Notes: a model not told the origin generated them from the sequence alone. Shown: positions 48,300 through 59,968, counted from the stretch's first letter. The stretch is 64,000 nucleotides of DNA from Lytechinus pictus (GCF_037042905.1 NC_087253.1:15545501-15609500), one strand, 5' to 3'. Translations and numbers: made by a program.

Positions 48300-48800
48300 A
48301 GACAAGTGATGATGATGATGATGGGTTCTTACAAAGCGCCGGTATCTGCCTCAGCTGGGCGCTCATGGCGCTTGCTCAAAAATAGGAAATATCTCACAAA
48401 TTTCAATGTCTTCATGGTCTTCAAACAGTGCTTAGGATCATCATTCAGTTCAAGTACTGTCCTAGTAATGCTACAACTGAGTTATTATTGGGATAATGTT
48501 GGAGTGGGGAACAGAAAGGTCTTCAGGTAAGACTCAAAAGTTCATTGGGTCTCTGCTCTCCTGATAAATTGGGGAAGGCTATTCCACAGCTTTGGTCCAG
48601 AGATGTAGAAGGCTCTGTTACCCCAGGTTGTGTGGCTGAGAGATTCAGTCAGCAATGCTTGATCTGCTGATCTGAGACTGCGTATTGGTCTATGCTGAGA
48701 TAAGAGCTCTAATGTGCAGGATGGAGATTTATCGTTAAGCGCTTTAAATACAAAGACCCCAAGTTTATAAGCTAAGTGGTGTGCTACAAGGACCAAATTT
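48300..48800 (-). pseudogene. LINE RT C-terminal fragment with (ATC)n tail
   Basis: The 48542-48796 minus frame (84 codons) reads LGVFVFKALNDKSPSCTLEL, then RSLRSADQALL and GPKLWNSLPQFIRRA. This is the standard tail of many invertebrate LINE RTs. The GATGATGATGATGATG at 48307-48323 (plus) would be its 3' simple tail. It is separate from the fragment at 46.9-47.8 kb because the order is wrong for one element. Confidence 0.75.
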
Positions 48801-50130
48801 TCAAAGCGAATGGGCTTTTATTTGTACGGGTGTGACATCAAGTGCTGATCACTTGGCAATCCAGGAGCTTGCTAGCGTGGACTAGCTCGCAAGAAACGCA
48901 AAGTCAAAGTCAAGAAGAGAGCAAGACTTGGATGGAAATAATGAAGCATTCAAGCAGTGGGATCCATGTAGAATGGACTCATCATTGTACAATATGAGTG
49001 GGGTAACTGCTCGTGACAAATGTCAATATCAACCAAGCAAGAAGTGTAGGGAAGGTCATCATGGTTAATACACATAATCTACATGGAATTTTCGAGGAAA
49101 GTATCACGTATGTGTTTCCTTGAATATTTACAACATGTCGGATGCTTATTTGCATAATATGTAAATTACACTTCAGATATTAAGCTGATTATTAATGTAT
49201 TTGCCATTCTTAGTGATCGCATCATATTGATCTAGATTGAAATGTTTTCATAACTGTTTTTGTGAGAAAAATCAAAATTTCTGGTTTTTTTTTTCCATAC
49301 AAAGATGCTCATATATATGCAAATGAGGCAGATTTATTCACGATCTTTTAATAAAAAAAATAAATTTGTGAAACTTATCATGGGCTTCAGTTCAATTCGT
49401 ATTGTTTTCTGCACTTGATTTCCAATATTTGGATTATTTTCCTTATTTGTAATTTATCATGGCTAATTTGCATAAAATGCAAATTTTGTGATTTTCCTAT
49501 ATGCTTACATATTTAAGGACTTTTAATATGGTGCGAAGGAAACCTTCCTGTAAGGTATTACCATATTCCAATTTCAATAGATAATCTACTTGCAATTTTT
49601 TTTGAGGGATGTATCACCAGTGTGTTTTCTTGAATATTCATAACATGTTAGATATTTATTTGCATATTATGCAAATTACACTACATACACTAAGCTGAAT
49701 ACAAATGTATTCAACGTCTTTAGTGATAACAGCATGTAAATCTCAACATTTATGAAATTTTCAAGCAGTTAATGTGGGAAAAATCACAATACCTTGACAT
49801 TTTTACATATAAGGATGCTTATTTGCATATTATGCAAATGAGGTAGATTTTTTGCACTTTTGACAAAAAACATTGAATACAGTTATTTATCATGAATTTT
49901 CGCTCAAATCAAATTGTTTTGGACACTCAATTTGTAATCTATGGGCTATTTTCCTTATTTTTATAACTTTTTATGGCTAATATGCATAATATGCAAATTT
50001 CATAAATTTCCACTGCTTGGATTTCTTGGGACTTTTAGTATGTTGTTAAGGGGACCTTCCTTGAAAGCATTGCAGTGGAATATCTCGTGTTGCAATTAGT
50101 GGTGGGTCAAATCCTACATTGACTAGACTA

Positions 50131-50340
50131 TTAGCCAGGCATGGTCCACAATTTGATGGTTTATTCCAGTTCCCAGATGGAGGTGACGATGACGACGATG
50201 ATGAAGAAACAGAGAGTGAGGATGGAGTCTACAACTAAAGGCACAGCACCACCTTGTCAACAAAATAATCCAAGAACTTGAAAACTCCGTCAACATAAAT
50301 GACAGATTGAACTCTATTATTTCCATCGTCAATATTCATA
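50131..50340 (+). pseudogene. C-terminal fragment of the zinc-finger/acidic gene, second copy
   Basis: LARHGPQFDGLFQFPDGGDD and an acidic run end in a stop at 50236-50238. This matches LARHGSQFEDLFQYQDEDED at 61988-62083, and the 3' flank also aligns (CACCTTGTCAACAAAATA versus CACCTTGACAACAAAATA). The homology starts at the exact base where the foldback element ends, so the rest of this copy was lost or moved. Confidence 0.75.
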
Positions 50341-50591
50341 CCAGCCATAGGTCTATACATGGATTGTGTTACAGCGAAGATATGACAGTTAGCAATTATT
50401 TTGTCTACAACATACGTTTACTACATAACTTCGATTACTTTTACCTTTGTATCAAAATCTGCTTTGTGTATTATGTCTGGACTTAAAATGGAATAAAAAA
50501 TGAATAATAATAACATATATTGTACAGTGTTCTATGTTATCACCATGTGGGTAAATGGAGTTGACCTGAAGCTAGTGCCATCTACTGGATT

Positions 50592-53481
50592 ATAAAGTTA
50601 TCATTAGAAAATGACCTGTGTGAGTTAAGTAAACAAATGGATGTTAATGTTGATGATGAAAATGTGCATAAAAACTATATTGATGTAAAAGATAAATTAG
50701 AGAAAACGTATAAACATGATTGTAAAGGAGCTGGTATTAGGGCTCGAGTAAGATGGATGGAAGAAGGAGAAAGAAGTAACAAATACTTTCTCGGGTTAGA
50801 AAGAAATAATGCTAAGAAAAAAGAAATATCACAAATGAAACGTGAAAAGGGTCAGAAAGTTATAACTAGAAATGAAGATATTTTAGAAGAGGTTGTAAAT
50901 TTTTATTCAGAATTATATAGAAAAAAAAAATGTGAAGAAAATTACATTAATTGTATGAAAAATAACGTATCATCTAAAACCGTGCATCAATTAACAAATG
51001 AAAGTAAACAGATATGTGAAGGATTGTTAACACATGAAGAATGTAAACGTGCTATATTTGCAAAGCAAAAAAATAAGGCACCCGGATCAGACGGACTTTC
51101 GATTGAATTTTATCAAATGTTTTGGCCTTTGTTGAAAGACCTCCTTGTAGAAAGTCTGAATGACTGCTACATGTCAGGAATTATGTCAGATACTCAGCGA
51201 AAAGGTCTTATCACTTTATTATTAAAAAAAGGTGACTGTAAAGAACTTAAGAATTGGAGACCTATTACATTGCTGAACTGTGATTACAAAATAATAGCAG
51301 CTGTCCTAGCTGTCAGAGTCCATAATGTTGTTGACGAAATTACTCATGAAAATCAAACTGGGTATATAAAGGGTCGTCTCGTCTATCAGCTTGTAATGTA
51401 AGGTTAACAAAAGATGTTATTGGTTTTTTCAATAAGCATTGTAAAACAGGTGCTATTATGTTAGCAGACTTCACGAAAGCTTTCGATGTTTTGAATATAG
51501 AATTTTTAAACGTGTGTTTGGAGAAATTCAATTTTGGTGAATCATTCCGTAAATGGATTTCAGTTCTTTATAAAGACATTTCAAGCTCTGTTTTGGTAAA
51601 CGGTTGGATCTCAACAATTTTTAATATTGGAAGAGCTAGGTATAAGACAGGGATGTCCATTATCAGCTCTTTTTTTTTATCATCGCCGCCGAATTTTTAG
51701 CAATTAGTATAAGAGAAAACAAAAAGGTTAAACCTATTGAAATGACAGAACATGACGTTCAACTTAATTTCTTACAATATGCTGACGATACTCTATTTTT
51801 TGTTTAAGATGAAAAATCGTTAAGAAAAATATTAAATGAATTAAAAACCTTTGGTAGAATAGCAGGTCCAAAGATTAATAAAGAAAAAACAGCATTGATA
51901 TGGTTAGGAGATATAAGTAAGAGATATGATATTAAAAAATACAATTTATCTTGGACTGTTAAGCCTGTAAAATACTTAGGTCACTATATTCATTCTGATA
52001 ATGACAAATCGCTAAACTTAGAGTGGGAAGAAAAATTAATTAAATTGAAAAAGACTCTTGACAGCTGGTCAAAACGAAACTTAACTATTTTTGGTCGGGT
52101 AGCTATCCTTAAATGTCTAGCACTTAGTCAAATAATACATTTGAGCATTGTTGATTCCATTCCAACGAAATTCATGAAAAGTTTGGATAATCTAGTGTTT
52201 AGATTCATTTGGAACAGAAAAGTAGAAAAAATTAAAATATATACTTTAACAGAAAATTATATTAATGGTGGTATAAAAATGACTGATGTACACCGCCAAA
52301 TGCTAAGCTTAAGGTTAAAATGGTTAGGAAGGTTTTTGAATGACAAAACAGAAACATGGAAGAAAATGTGTTCATATGGGTTTGCCCTCCTAGGAGGTAT
52401 CTCGTTCCTTTTAAATTATAATTTCAGTACTAAAACACTGAAAATTATAAATGAAAGAAAAATACAAACTTTTTACAAAGAAATACTGGAAGCTTGGGAA
52501 ATTTTTAGAACTATTACCACATTGAAAGATGTTTGCATGTTTAACCCTAACTGAAATGATATTCGAAATCAAATACTTTGGCATAATAAACAAATAATAT
52601 TTGATAACCAGTCTTTATTTTATAATGACTGGTATAGAAGTGGTATAGTTTACTTAACATATATTATTGGGAGAAATGGTTACATACCAATGGAAAACAT
52701 TCAGAGAAAGATCGATATAAAACGAAGTAAGAATACTGTTATTTTTTACTACACAAAACTAAAAAGGCAATACCAGCAATATGGATAAAAAGTTTGAGCG
52801 ATAATAGTCGCATCACTATCCGGCCTCATGTTTTTATTGTTCCCCAGGTAATGATTGGAAAAAGTTTGAAATGCATCAGTGATCTGAGTAGCAATACTAT
52901 ATATAAACTGTTCCCCTCAAAAAATACTTTCACCAATAAATGCTGTTTACATTGGGAGAACAAACTTGATATTGATGTAAATTGGGCAAATGTATTTAAA
53001 AATAATCTTATTCAAGTTAGAGAAAATAAATTACGAGTTCAATCTTAAGTTATTATATAATCTCTTACCAGTAAGAAGTAACCTGTTTAAATGGAATTTT
53101 GCAACTGACGATTTGTGTCCAACATTCAAGGTTAAAGAAGATATTATACATGCTTTTATTGACTGTGAACTAAACAAATCCTTTCTTTAATATATCAAAA
53201 TTATTTTGCGAGAAGTTTACGATGTAGAAGTGGAAGTAAACATCAAACATTTGCTTAAAGTTGAAAGTGATAGTAAAACAAATCTCTTTGTAACTATTGC
53301 ATTTTGGTTAATATATAAAGTTATTTTGGATAGGAACAAATCAGGAACTGAAAAAAGAAGTTTTGTTTTGAAACATGTATTTATAAAAGAAATTAAAAAA
53401 CTGATAGAAATGTACAACATTGCTAGTAAAAAGACCAAAGAAAAAGATGAACTGCCCAAGGGCTTGCTACGATTCATGTAA
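50592..53481 (+). pseudogene. L1/Tx1-like LINE ORF2 reverse transcriptase, decayed
   Basis: Open from the truncated start through GAGIRARVRWMEEGERSNKY, APGSDGLSIEFYQMFWP, NWRPITLLNCDYKIIAAV and QTGYIKGR to 51401. Next come the catalytic LADFTKAFDVL (51461), LQYADDTLFF (about 51775), VKYLGHYIHSD (51965) and SWSKRNLTIFGRVAILKCL. At least four frameshifts or stops lie between these: about 51390, 51640, 51805 (TAA after YADDTLFFV) and 52552. The endonuclease part is missing. It belongs to the same broad clade as the LINE at 9721 but is a different, older family member. Confidence 0.9.
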
Positions 53482-53635
53482 GAACAATCTATGTAACTTA
53501 AATATGATTTTGTAATTTCTGTAAAAATACTTGTGTTTCATAATTTATGATTAATTGTGTAACCTATGATTTGAATGTGATTTAATGTGTAACCCCTGAT
53601 TTGAATGTAAATAAATCCTCTGATAGAGGCAAAAA
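50592..53635 (+). mobile_element. 5'-truncated L1/Tx1-like LINE with 12-bp target duplication
   Basis: ATCTACTGGATT occurs at 50580-50591 and again at 53636-53647. The element's 3' end has AAATAAATCC and a short A run, typical of target-primed reverse transcription. The coding strand is plus. Confidence 0.85.
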
Positions 53636-53919
53636 ATCTACTGGATTCTATGTACAGTGCCGGCCGCAGGAAACGTCACGCCCGTGCACGCAAACACCCT
53701 AGGGGGCTTTTGCGTCTAACCGAGGGTATTCAAGGGGAGCCCCCTAGGGTGTTTAGCCGCGCCCGCAGTTTCCTGCGTGCTATATAATATTGGCCGTGCC
53801 CGCACTTATCCTCGGGTACCCTAGGGTACGTACATTGCATTATGTTTACATGTGCATGTACTTTGGTTATGTTGTGATAGACCATTATATTTTTAAACTA
53901 GCGTGATCAGAATCTATTC

Positions 53920-54380
53920 TAGATTTTTTTTTTTTGATGTTATGTGTTTTCTTTTCTTTCATTTTTTCATTTCTGTTTTCCCTTTTAATTATTTTCCCTT
54001 ATTCCCTCTTTCCTTTCTTCCTTCCTTCATGTTTTCTTCTGTCTTTGTTTCTTTCAAATAATGAAGGAATTCTTTTTCTTTCTTTCTTTCTCTTTTCCTC
54101 CATTTTTCTTACTTTTCTCTTTTTTCTCCTTATGTTTTCGCTTTCACACATTTATTCATCTTCCCTTCCTTTATATTAATTCTTTCTTTCTTTATTCATT
54201 TCAAGTAATGACGGAAACTGTTATCTGTCTTTTATTCTTTCTTTCATCCTTTTATTCAAACTTTTTTCCTTTTAATTTCTCCTTATTTTTTTCTTTCCTC
54301 TCAATTCATTTCTTGTTTCCTCATTTTTTTCTCTTTTGTTTCTTCCGCTCACCCTCTCTTCCCCTTTCTTAATATATTTT
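53920..54380. repeat. CT-rich low-complexity tract
   Basis: TTTCTTTCTTTC-type runs. The F/L/S-rich frames are artefacts. Confidence 0.85.
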
Positions 54381-56160
54381 GTTAACAAGTCTAACATTGT
54401 GTAGCCTTTTTGTTGATTTTTTTGGCCTGGCTCGGTCGATCCGATTGTACATAGTGCTTTGTCGATTGTCCCGTATTTAATTTTGTGAAATCTGGTCACC
54501 CTTGCTGGAACATCGAATTTATTGTTTTTCATTTACCGCAATGAATCTAATCAATTAATCTAATTTGATGCATTAGGTAAACTTATTTTCCTTACGCCTT
54601 ACGTGGGAGGCATACATGTATCATACAAACTTGTAAAAAAAAATAGGACACAATTGTGATTTAATGTCATGGAGATCAATTCTTTATCTTTTGTGAAAAG
54701 TTTTTTTTTTCTCTCCAAACGTACCCATTCCTCTCCCTTCAGCGTGAACTTTACACCTAATACCATCTCCTTATTATGAACAGTGTAAGAACTAGAAAAC
54801 ATTTGAAATATTTTTCCTTGAGTTTTAACGGGGTGCACAGGGTGGAATCAGGAAAGAAGAAAGAAAGGCATATCAACAACAAAAAATAATTAAAATAGAC
54901 AAAAGACATTAATAAGCAGACATGATTTTTTTTGTAAATCAAAATTGACAAGTTATTAACAGAGTGAATGTTAACAAACATTAATGACAAACTTAAAATA
55001 AAACAGAATTATGAATATCAAGGGCATTTGCGAATTCTCATTATGTTAAAACAAACGTGCGGTCAATATTGGGATCGTCAATTCGTTGACATGGTTGATA
55101 AAACCCTAATAAAGGGAATGAAAGGTACGTGAAAACGAATACTAGTATGACCAAGATCATACAAAGTAGACGTGCAAAAAGCGAACACCAGCAAAACTGG
55201 TTGTGCTCATCGATTTGTTATTTGGTTATTTTGTTATTGTCAACAGTCTGGTCGAGTCTTGCTCCCCGCCCACACCTTTGATCTCCTTTGATCACATCCG
55301 CTTCCCAATTTATGACAGGATGTTGGTAGAAATGGGGGGGGGGGGGGGATTAATTGTTGATGCGTTAACAACAATAAATGAGGATGTTCTTTTCATTTCG
55401 GTTCAAATCGGGTCTCTAAAACCCTCACCCTATAAAAAGTATAAATTTACCTAAATGGAACAGATTTATCTTTTTGCTAAAACATCTGATTACATTACCT
55501 GCACTCTATTGCGGTTTTTAAGTTACATTGGTAGATATTCGAATTGGGAAGAGATGAAAGTGGTGGAAATAATAAATGAGAAGAAGGAAGAAATATACTT
55601 TGTTATATGAATTGGAAATGATAAAACCAAGTCGCAACTTGGTATAATACAGAATTCAGTGTTATATGGCAGCTAAAAATAATAATACATAGCATTTGTA
55701 AAGCGCACTTTCCATCTTGATTGGATGCTCAATGAGCTTCAGAGCAAAGCAACCAAAGCTATCTACATAATGTAACTATTTAAAAAAATTCTAGCGCATT
55801 TAGCTTCAATGTTTAAACACATACCCTAGTAAAAGTATGTTTTCGAAAGCTACTATGAAGTAGTGTGTGGAATGGGTACTTAACGAGTTAATTATCACTT
55901 GCCGACAAAGCAAGAATGGAGCAGCTATACAAACCATTCTTTTCTTTTCTTAAGAGTTTTGGTGGGTGCTCACGCAAACGCTAACTATCAAACCTAACAA
56001 TTCTTTTGGGGGAACAAAGGAGTCAGTCAAGCCAAGTTAAAGAATGAAAGCCCCGTCCCGGTTCACCTTTATATAGTCGAAAATCCTTTTAATCATCACG
56101 CGTGAGCATTACTGAGTAAAACAAGTTTTATAACTAAGTACTGCAGAACTATATGGTATC
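54381..56160. other. No gene recognised
   Basis: AT-rich interior of the CCTAGG element. A G run lies at about 55335-55348. A short AGCATTTGTAAAGCGC stretch (55692) resembles SINE/LINE 3' tails. No supported gene. Confidence 0.5.
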
Positions 56161-56961
56161 CATATTATTATGAAACAATAAGCCCCCTCTATTTTCTCTT
56201 TCTCCCCTTTCCCCTTCGTTTCTTCGCTCCCTTCTGCTTCTCTCACTTTTTCTATTTCCTTCTCATTTTCCCTCCATCCCTTCCTATTTGCCTTTTTCTT
56301 TCATTTTTCTTTCTTCTTTCTTGAATGAGCGGATGTTAATTCGGGACAAGTTTTTAATTGATGCAACGAGAGCAGGAAATTGTGAGCATGGTGAAAGAAA
56401 ATAATTACAAGATTGAGCGCAAGAATGTTCAATACTTGTCATCAGCGTAAAAATGGGCATATGCGAGTTACTAACGTATTTTCTGACATGAAAATCTGGA
56501 CAAATTCCCAATTTTTTCTTCCCACTTTCTCTCTTTTCCTCTACTTTTTCTTAAGTCCCACTTCTATTGTCCCCTGTACTTCTTACCTTTTCCTGCGCCC
56601 TTACTTCTCTTCCCTTTTTCGCTTTTTTACTCCATTTTATTATGTCTCCCTTCTTCATTTTATTTAATTTCCCCCTCCTTATCATTCTCTCTTTCTCATT
56701 CTGTCCTTCCTTTTCTTCCTTTGTCTCTTCTTCTCACCTTCGATTTTCAATCTATTTTCCTTTTCTCCTTCTCCCTCTTTTCTTTCTGCCTCACCTTCCC
56801 TTTTTTATCCCCTCTGTTTCTCTTTCTTCCCTTTCCCCTTCTCTCACTTTTTCTATTTCTCTTAACTCTTTCCTTCTCGTCTTCAATCCATCCCTTCATT
56901 TTCGCCTTTTCTTTCATTTTTGCTTTCTTCTTCTCCCTTTTATCTGCATCTCGTAGATCCG
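56161..56961. repeat. CT-rich tract ending in GATCCGCGCCTG
   Basis: About 750 bp of CTTTTTCCTTCC-type DNA ends at GTAGATCCGCGCCTG (56947-56961). This is the same terminal motif as the 44000-58353 insertion, so another MITE end probably lies here. No matching flank duplication is visible. Confidence 0.65.
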
Positions 56962-57521
56962 CGCCTGAAAGGCATGTCAGGGTATATAAAAAAGGATGAC
57001 CATGTAGGGAAAGAATAGAGTAAATTGTTCTAGGACGACCTCTGGAATGTAGGGTCAACATCGACAAATACCTGCTCCTTCGTCAGAAACTCATTTACGA
57101 TCGCGACTAACCATGTCAGTGAATGAAATAACGGACAACCCAAAATTTGTAATTTTCATAACAGATTTTATCCACGATAAATTATCGAAAACTTATGCTT
57201 GATATGAGATAAAAATCACATGCAGTCTTGAACGAATGTGTCAAATCAGACCTCCTCTTTCGACCAAGAATGCACGGCTGAACATCCTAGGGAAACACCC
57301 TAGGATAGACGCGGGCACTATCCTCGGGCGCTCCCCTAGGGCACTCATGTCCTAGGGGAGCGGACGCGGGCGTCTTCCCTCGTCCGCTCCCCTCAAATGT
57401 CCGCTACGGGCTACCGCGTTCGCCCTAGGGGGCACTGTGACGTTTCCCGCGGCCGGCACTGTAATACAATTTGTGTGAGTCAGAATGCCAATAAAGAGAG
57501 TCGTGTATGTGGGTCAAAATG

Positions 57522-57946
57522 AAAACTATGGAAGTATGAAGTAACCGATTGGAGCGAAGATGCAAAGATTAGTTCTTTCATTCCTCGCTTTGTTCGAAAA
57601 ATCAAAAGCTTTTTCGACCAAGACATCGTTAACTATAGCTACCATTTCAGTAGCAAAATAACCGATTGGAGCGAAGATACAAAGATTAGTTATTGCATTC
57701 CTCGCTTTGTTAGAAAATCAAAGGGTTTTTTCGACCATTACATCTTGAATAGTTTGCTTTCTTTCATCTATTACAATATAGATAGAAAAGAAGATGCAGT
57801 GAATAGTTCCATTGAATTCCCATCTTTCCAGACTATTCTTTCTTTGTTATACGTAACATTACTACGTCACTGCGATTATTGTTATTTAAATGATCCCCTA
57901 TTCAATGGCCATCCTATCTCTTCGTATTCACCATTGTTATGGTAAT
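57522..57946 (+). other. Open frame with a 117-bp in-frame tandem duplication
   Basis: About 140 codons without a stop or good ATG. The two modules are TDWSEDAKISSFIPRFVRK and TDWSEDTKISYCIPRFVRK, 39 codons apart and each followed by KxFFD. Changes between modules keep the frame, which hints at past coding. No family is recognised and there are no clear splice sites. It could be a captured exon inside the hAT-like insertion, or chance. Confidence 0.3.
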
Positions 57947-58532
57947 CATCCCTATTCAATGGCTATGTTTCCCGACTACTCTTCCATTGTTATGCTAATT
58001 ACCCCTATTCAACTCTTCATTGTTATGCTAATGATATTACGTCATATTCTTTTGTGCGCGCGTCACGCTTGAGTGAACCTTTAGAATGGCCATATCGCCG
58101 TCATTATTCTCTGCTCGCATTGATTCTTTCTTAAAGTGATATTACATTTATTCATGAACACATCATTATAAAACCATTATTCAATTGCCTCTTCTTCATG
58201 TGCCTATGAAATAAGATAATTTAACATGCATTTAAGGCACTTATGATTGCCTGGGGGAGGGAGGGGCTGCCATTTTTGCGAAAAGTACACAGGGGCGCCA
58301 AAATCAGGTCAAATTTGGGCCCCCCTCCCTACGAAATCCTGGATCCGCGCCTGATGTCAAGTGCCTCGCGGTTCACGAAACGATCACCCCATGCACGGCC
58401 AACTAGACCGTCAAATGGTAATTTAGATTTGACTCGAAAAGTAGTTCACATGTTTAAAACAGAATAAGACATTCGTTATATTTTTTCTTCTGTTGTTTGC
58501 ATTATTTCTCAATTCAATTTTCTGAATCTCTT

Positions 58533-58727
58533 CACTCTTAAAAATGTTGGGCAACATACGGTCCACACAACAATTGGTTAAAACTTTATCCAATTCTGGG
58601 TAGTTTTACACCAATACTGTGTAGTTTTCACCCAAAGCACACATTATTGGTGTAAAACTACCCAGAATTGGATAAAGTTTTAACAATTGTTGTGTAGACC
58701 GTATGTTGCCCAACATTTTTAAGAGTG
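58533..58727. mobile_element. 195-bp foldback MITE with 88-bp inverted repeats
   Basis: It starts CACTCTTAAAAATGTTGGG and ends with the complement. The two arms differ by about one substitution and one indel, so almost the whole element is a hairpin. The matching right-arm site (AATCCCTTCCCGATATAACT, complement near 63215) is empty. TT flanks each side. Confidence 0.9.
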
Positions 58728-58965
58728 TTCCCGATATAACTGATTTGGGGAATGCAGGTGGACCACTTCACCGGGGTTTCCCCCTACTCTTATACGAATA
58801 GTGCAGTGGGTTCTTAACGTGCAAAGGCGATGACTCTCCTTTACACGGGGTCTCCGTTTAATGTCCTATCTGAGGGACTGTGTGTTATCCACTGTAACAT
58901 AGCCTGCATCTATGGAACAGGGGAGAGGCGTTTACACACCACGCAGGCTTCGGTCATCCGCCTGG

Positions 58966-59036
58966 AGTGGACTCGAACTCACGACCTTTGGTTTGACAGG
59001 CAGATGCTTAACCGACTGACCCAACTTCGCTCTATG
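58966..59036 (-). other. tRNA-like pol III promoter region in left arm
   Basis: On the minus strand: GCGAAGTTGGGTCAGTCGGT as an A-box region, and GTGAGTTCGAGTCCACTCC as a B box. It is the diverged partner of 62911-62983. Confidence 0.65.
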
Positions 59037-59051
59037 TTGTTATTTTGAACA

Positions 59052-59412
59052 ATTTGCAAGAATACGTAAGAATCCGTGAGTAATCAAAGTACCTTCACGT
59101 GCGTTTCTTGCAAATCCGTAAGAATCCGCCACAATCCGTGATTAATCGAAGTACCTTCACGTGCGTTTCTTGCAAATCCGTAAGAATCCGTCACAATCCG
59201 TGATCAATCGAAGTACCTTCACGTGCGTTTCTTGCAAATCCGTAAGAATCCGTGAGTAATCGAAGTACCTTCACGTGCGTTTCTTGCAAATCCGTAAGAA
59301 TCCGTAAGAATCCGTGAGTAATCAAAGTACCTTCACGCGCGTTTCTTGCAAATCTGTAAGAATCCGTAGAATCCGTAAGAATCCGTGAATAATCGAAGTA
59401 CCTTCACGTGCG
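59052..59412. repeat. Six tandem repeats of about 50-72 bp with CACGTG
   Basis: Each unit has CGTTTCTTGCAAATCCGTAA, GAATCCGTGAGTAATCGAAG and TACCTTCACGTGCG. CACGTG is at 59096, 59158, 59220, 59272 and 59405; the copy near 59335 reads CACGCG. The array lies directly between the left arm and the zinc-finger gene. Confidence 0.95.
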
Positions 59413-59820
59413 TTCCATGATTGAATATTATTACAAGGTTGAATGTTAATTTTCTTAATTTCCGAACAAATAATCACCGAGTCAACATGAATACTTTGGA
59501 TATGTCCAACCGTTACGCTTGTTCACAATGCGATAAAACTTATAGTAGAAAGTATGAAATGCAGAGGCATGAACAAAATGAGCATGACACTGGAGAAGAA
59601 ACAAGTGAAGATGAAGACTCCGACCCACCCTCTCAAATGCAAAGAGTTGAAGAATCCAACGATGATTCCGAAACGAGCGTATCAGAAAGCAATGGACACG
59701 AATCGTCAATGACAGCTAACATGGAATAAATTGAAGACAACCTTGCTTATCGAGGATGGTTAGAGCAGGCCTTGACAGCCACCAAGGACTTGAGAGATGA
59801 AAAATATCAGAAATACATCT

Positions 59821-59968
59821 TGATCCAATACAAAGGACTCTGGTGGAGACTTTAGTGAACGTATGATACAGTGTTATTATACATGCCCGGCAGGTCAATC
59901 AACAGGCATGGTATCCATGTTGCGGGAGTTGTATGGAGTGCTTAGATATCAATACTGATATCGTAACA
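59821..59968 (-). repeat. 3' LTR
   Basis: 148 bp, TGATCCAATACAAAGGACTC to ATATCGTAACA on the plus strand. It is the downstream LTR for the minus-strand element and is preceded by the polypurine tract. Confidence 0.92.

Larger units (their letters stand above)
46066..50130. mobile_element. 4-kb foldback element with long inverted repeats and octamer palindromes
   Basis: The left end TAGTCCAGTCAATCTAG and right end CTACATTGACTAGACTA are inverted. Homology then continues inward for several hundred bases (CCACCACTAATTGCAACACG, AGATATTCCACTG, AAATCCAAGCAGTGGAAATT). The arms are themselves tandem repeats of about 160-180 bp. Each unit carries ATTTGCATATTATGCAAAT or a degenerate form; perfect copies are at 46200, 46360, 46518, 46700, 49658 and 49821. 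The middle carries LINE fragments. No transposase is seen. Confidence 0.85.
53655..57461. mobile_element. 3.8-kb element with 25-bp TIRs, TA flanks and CCTAGG sub-terminal motifs
   Basis: The first 25 bp (53655-53679, starting CAGTGCCGGCCG) and the last 25 bp (57437-57461) are inverted with one mismatch. TA lies directly outside each end. Sub-terminal CCTAGG palindromes occur at 53698, 53743, 53820, 57286, 57299, 57335, 57351 and 57424, within 200 bp of each end. The interior is AT- and CT-rich with no transposase. The family is probably Tc1/mariner/pogo-like. Confidence 0.75.
44000..58353. mobile_element. 14.35-kb insertion bounded by 13-bp TIRs and an 8-bp target duplication
   Basis: The ends are CAGGCGCGGATCC and GGATCCGCGCCTG, a perfect 13-bp inverted repeat. 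ATGTCAAG is duplicated at 43992-43999 and 58354-58361. The uninterrupted right arm supplies the pre-insertion sequence (GATATGTCAAGTGCCTCGC), which proves the insertion. CAG...CTG ends with 8-bp duplications suit the hAT superfamily. No transposase is visible. The size is probably due to later nested insertions, which are listed separately. Confidence 0.8.
58354..59051 (+). mobile_element. Long inverted-repeat element, inner part of left arm
   Basis: Reverse complement of 62890-63400. It carries GTGCCTCGCGGTTCACGAA, then TCAATTCAATTTTCTGAATC, interrupted at 58533-58727 by a MITE. It then runs from CCGATATAACTGATTTGGGG to TTGTTATTTTGAACA. A tRNA-like sequence on the minus strand lies near 58966-59036. 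Total left arm length without insertions is about 1.1 kb, equal to the visible right arm. Confidence 0.9.

Noticed and set aside
54000-56999. Hydrophobic F/L/S-rich ORFs that look like membrane proteins
   Set aside because: CT-rich simple sequence; several frames overlap.
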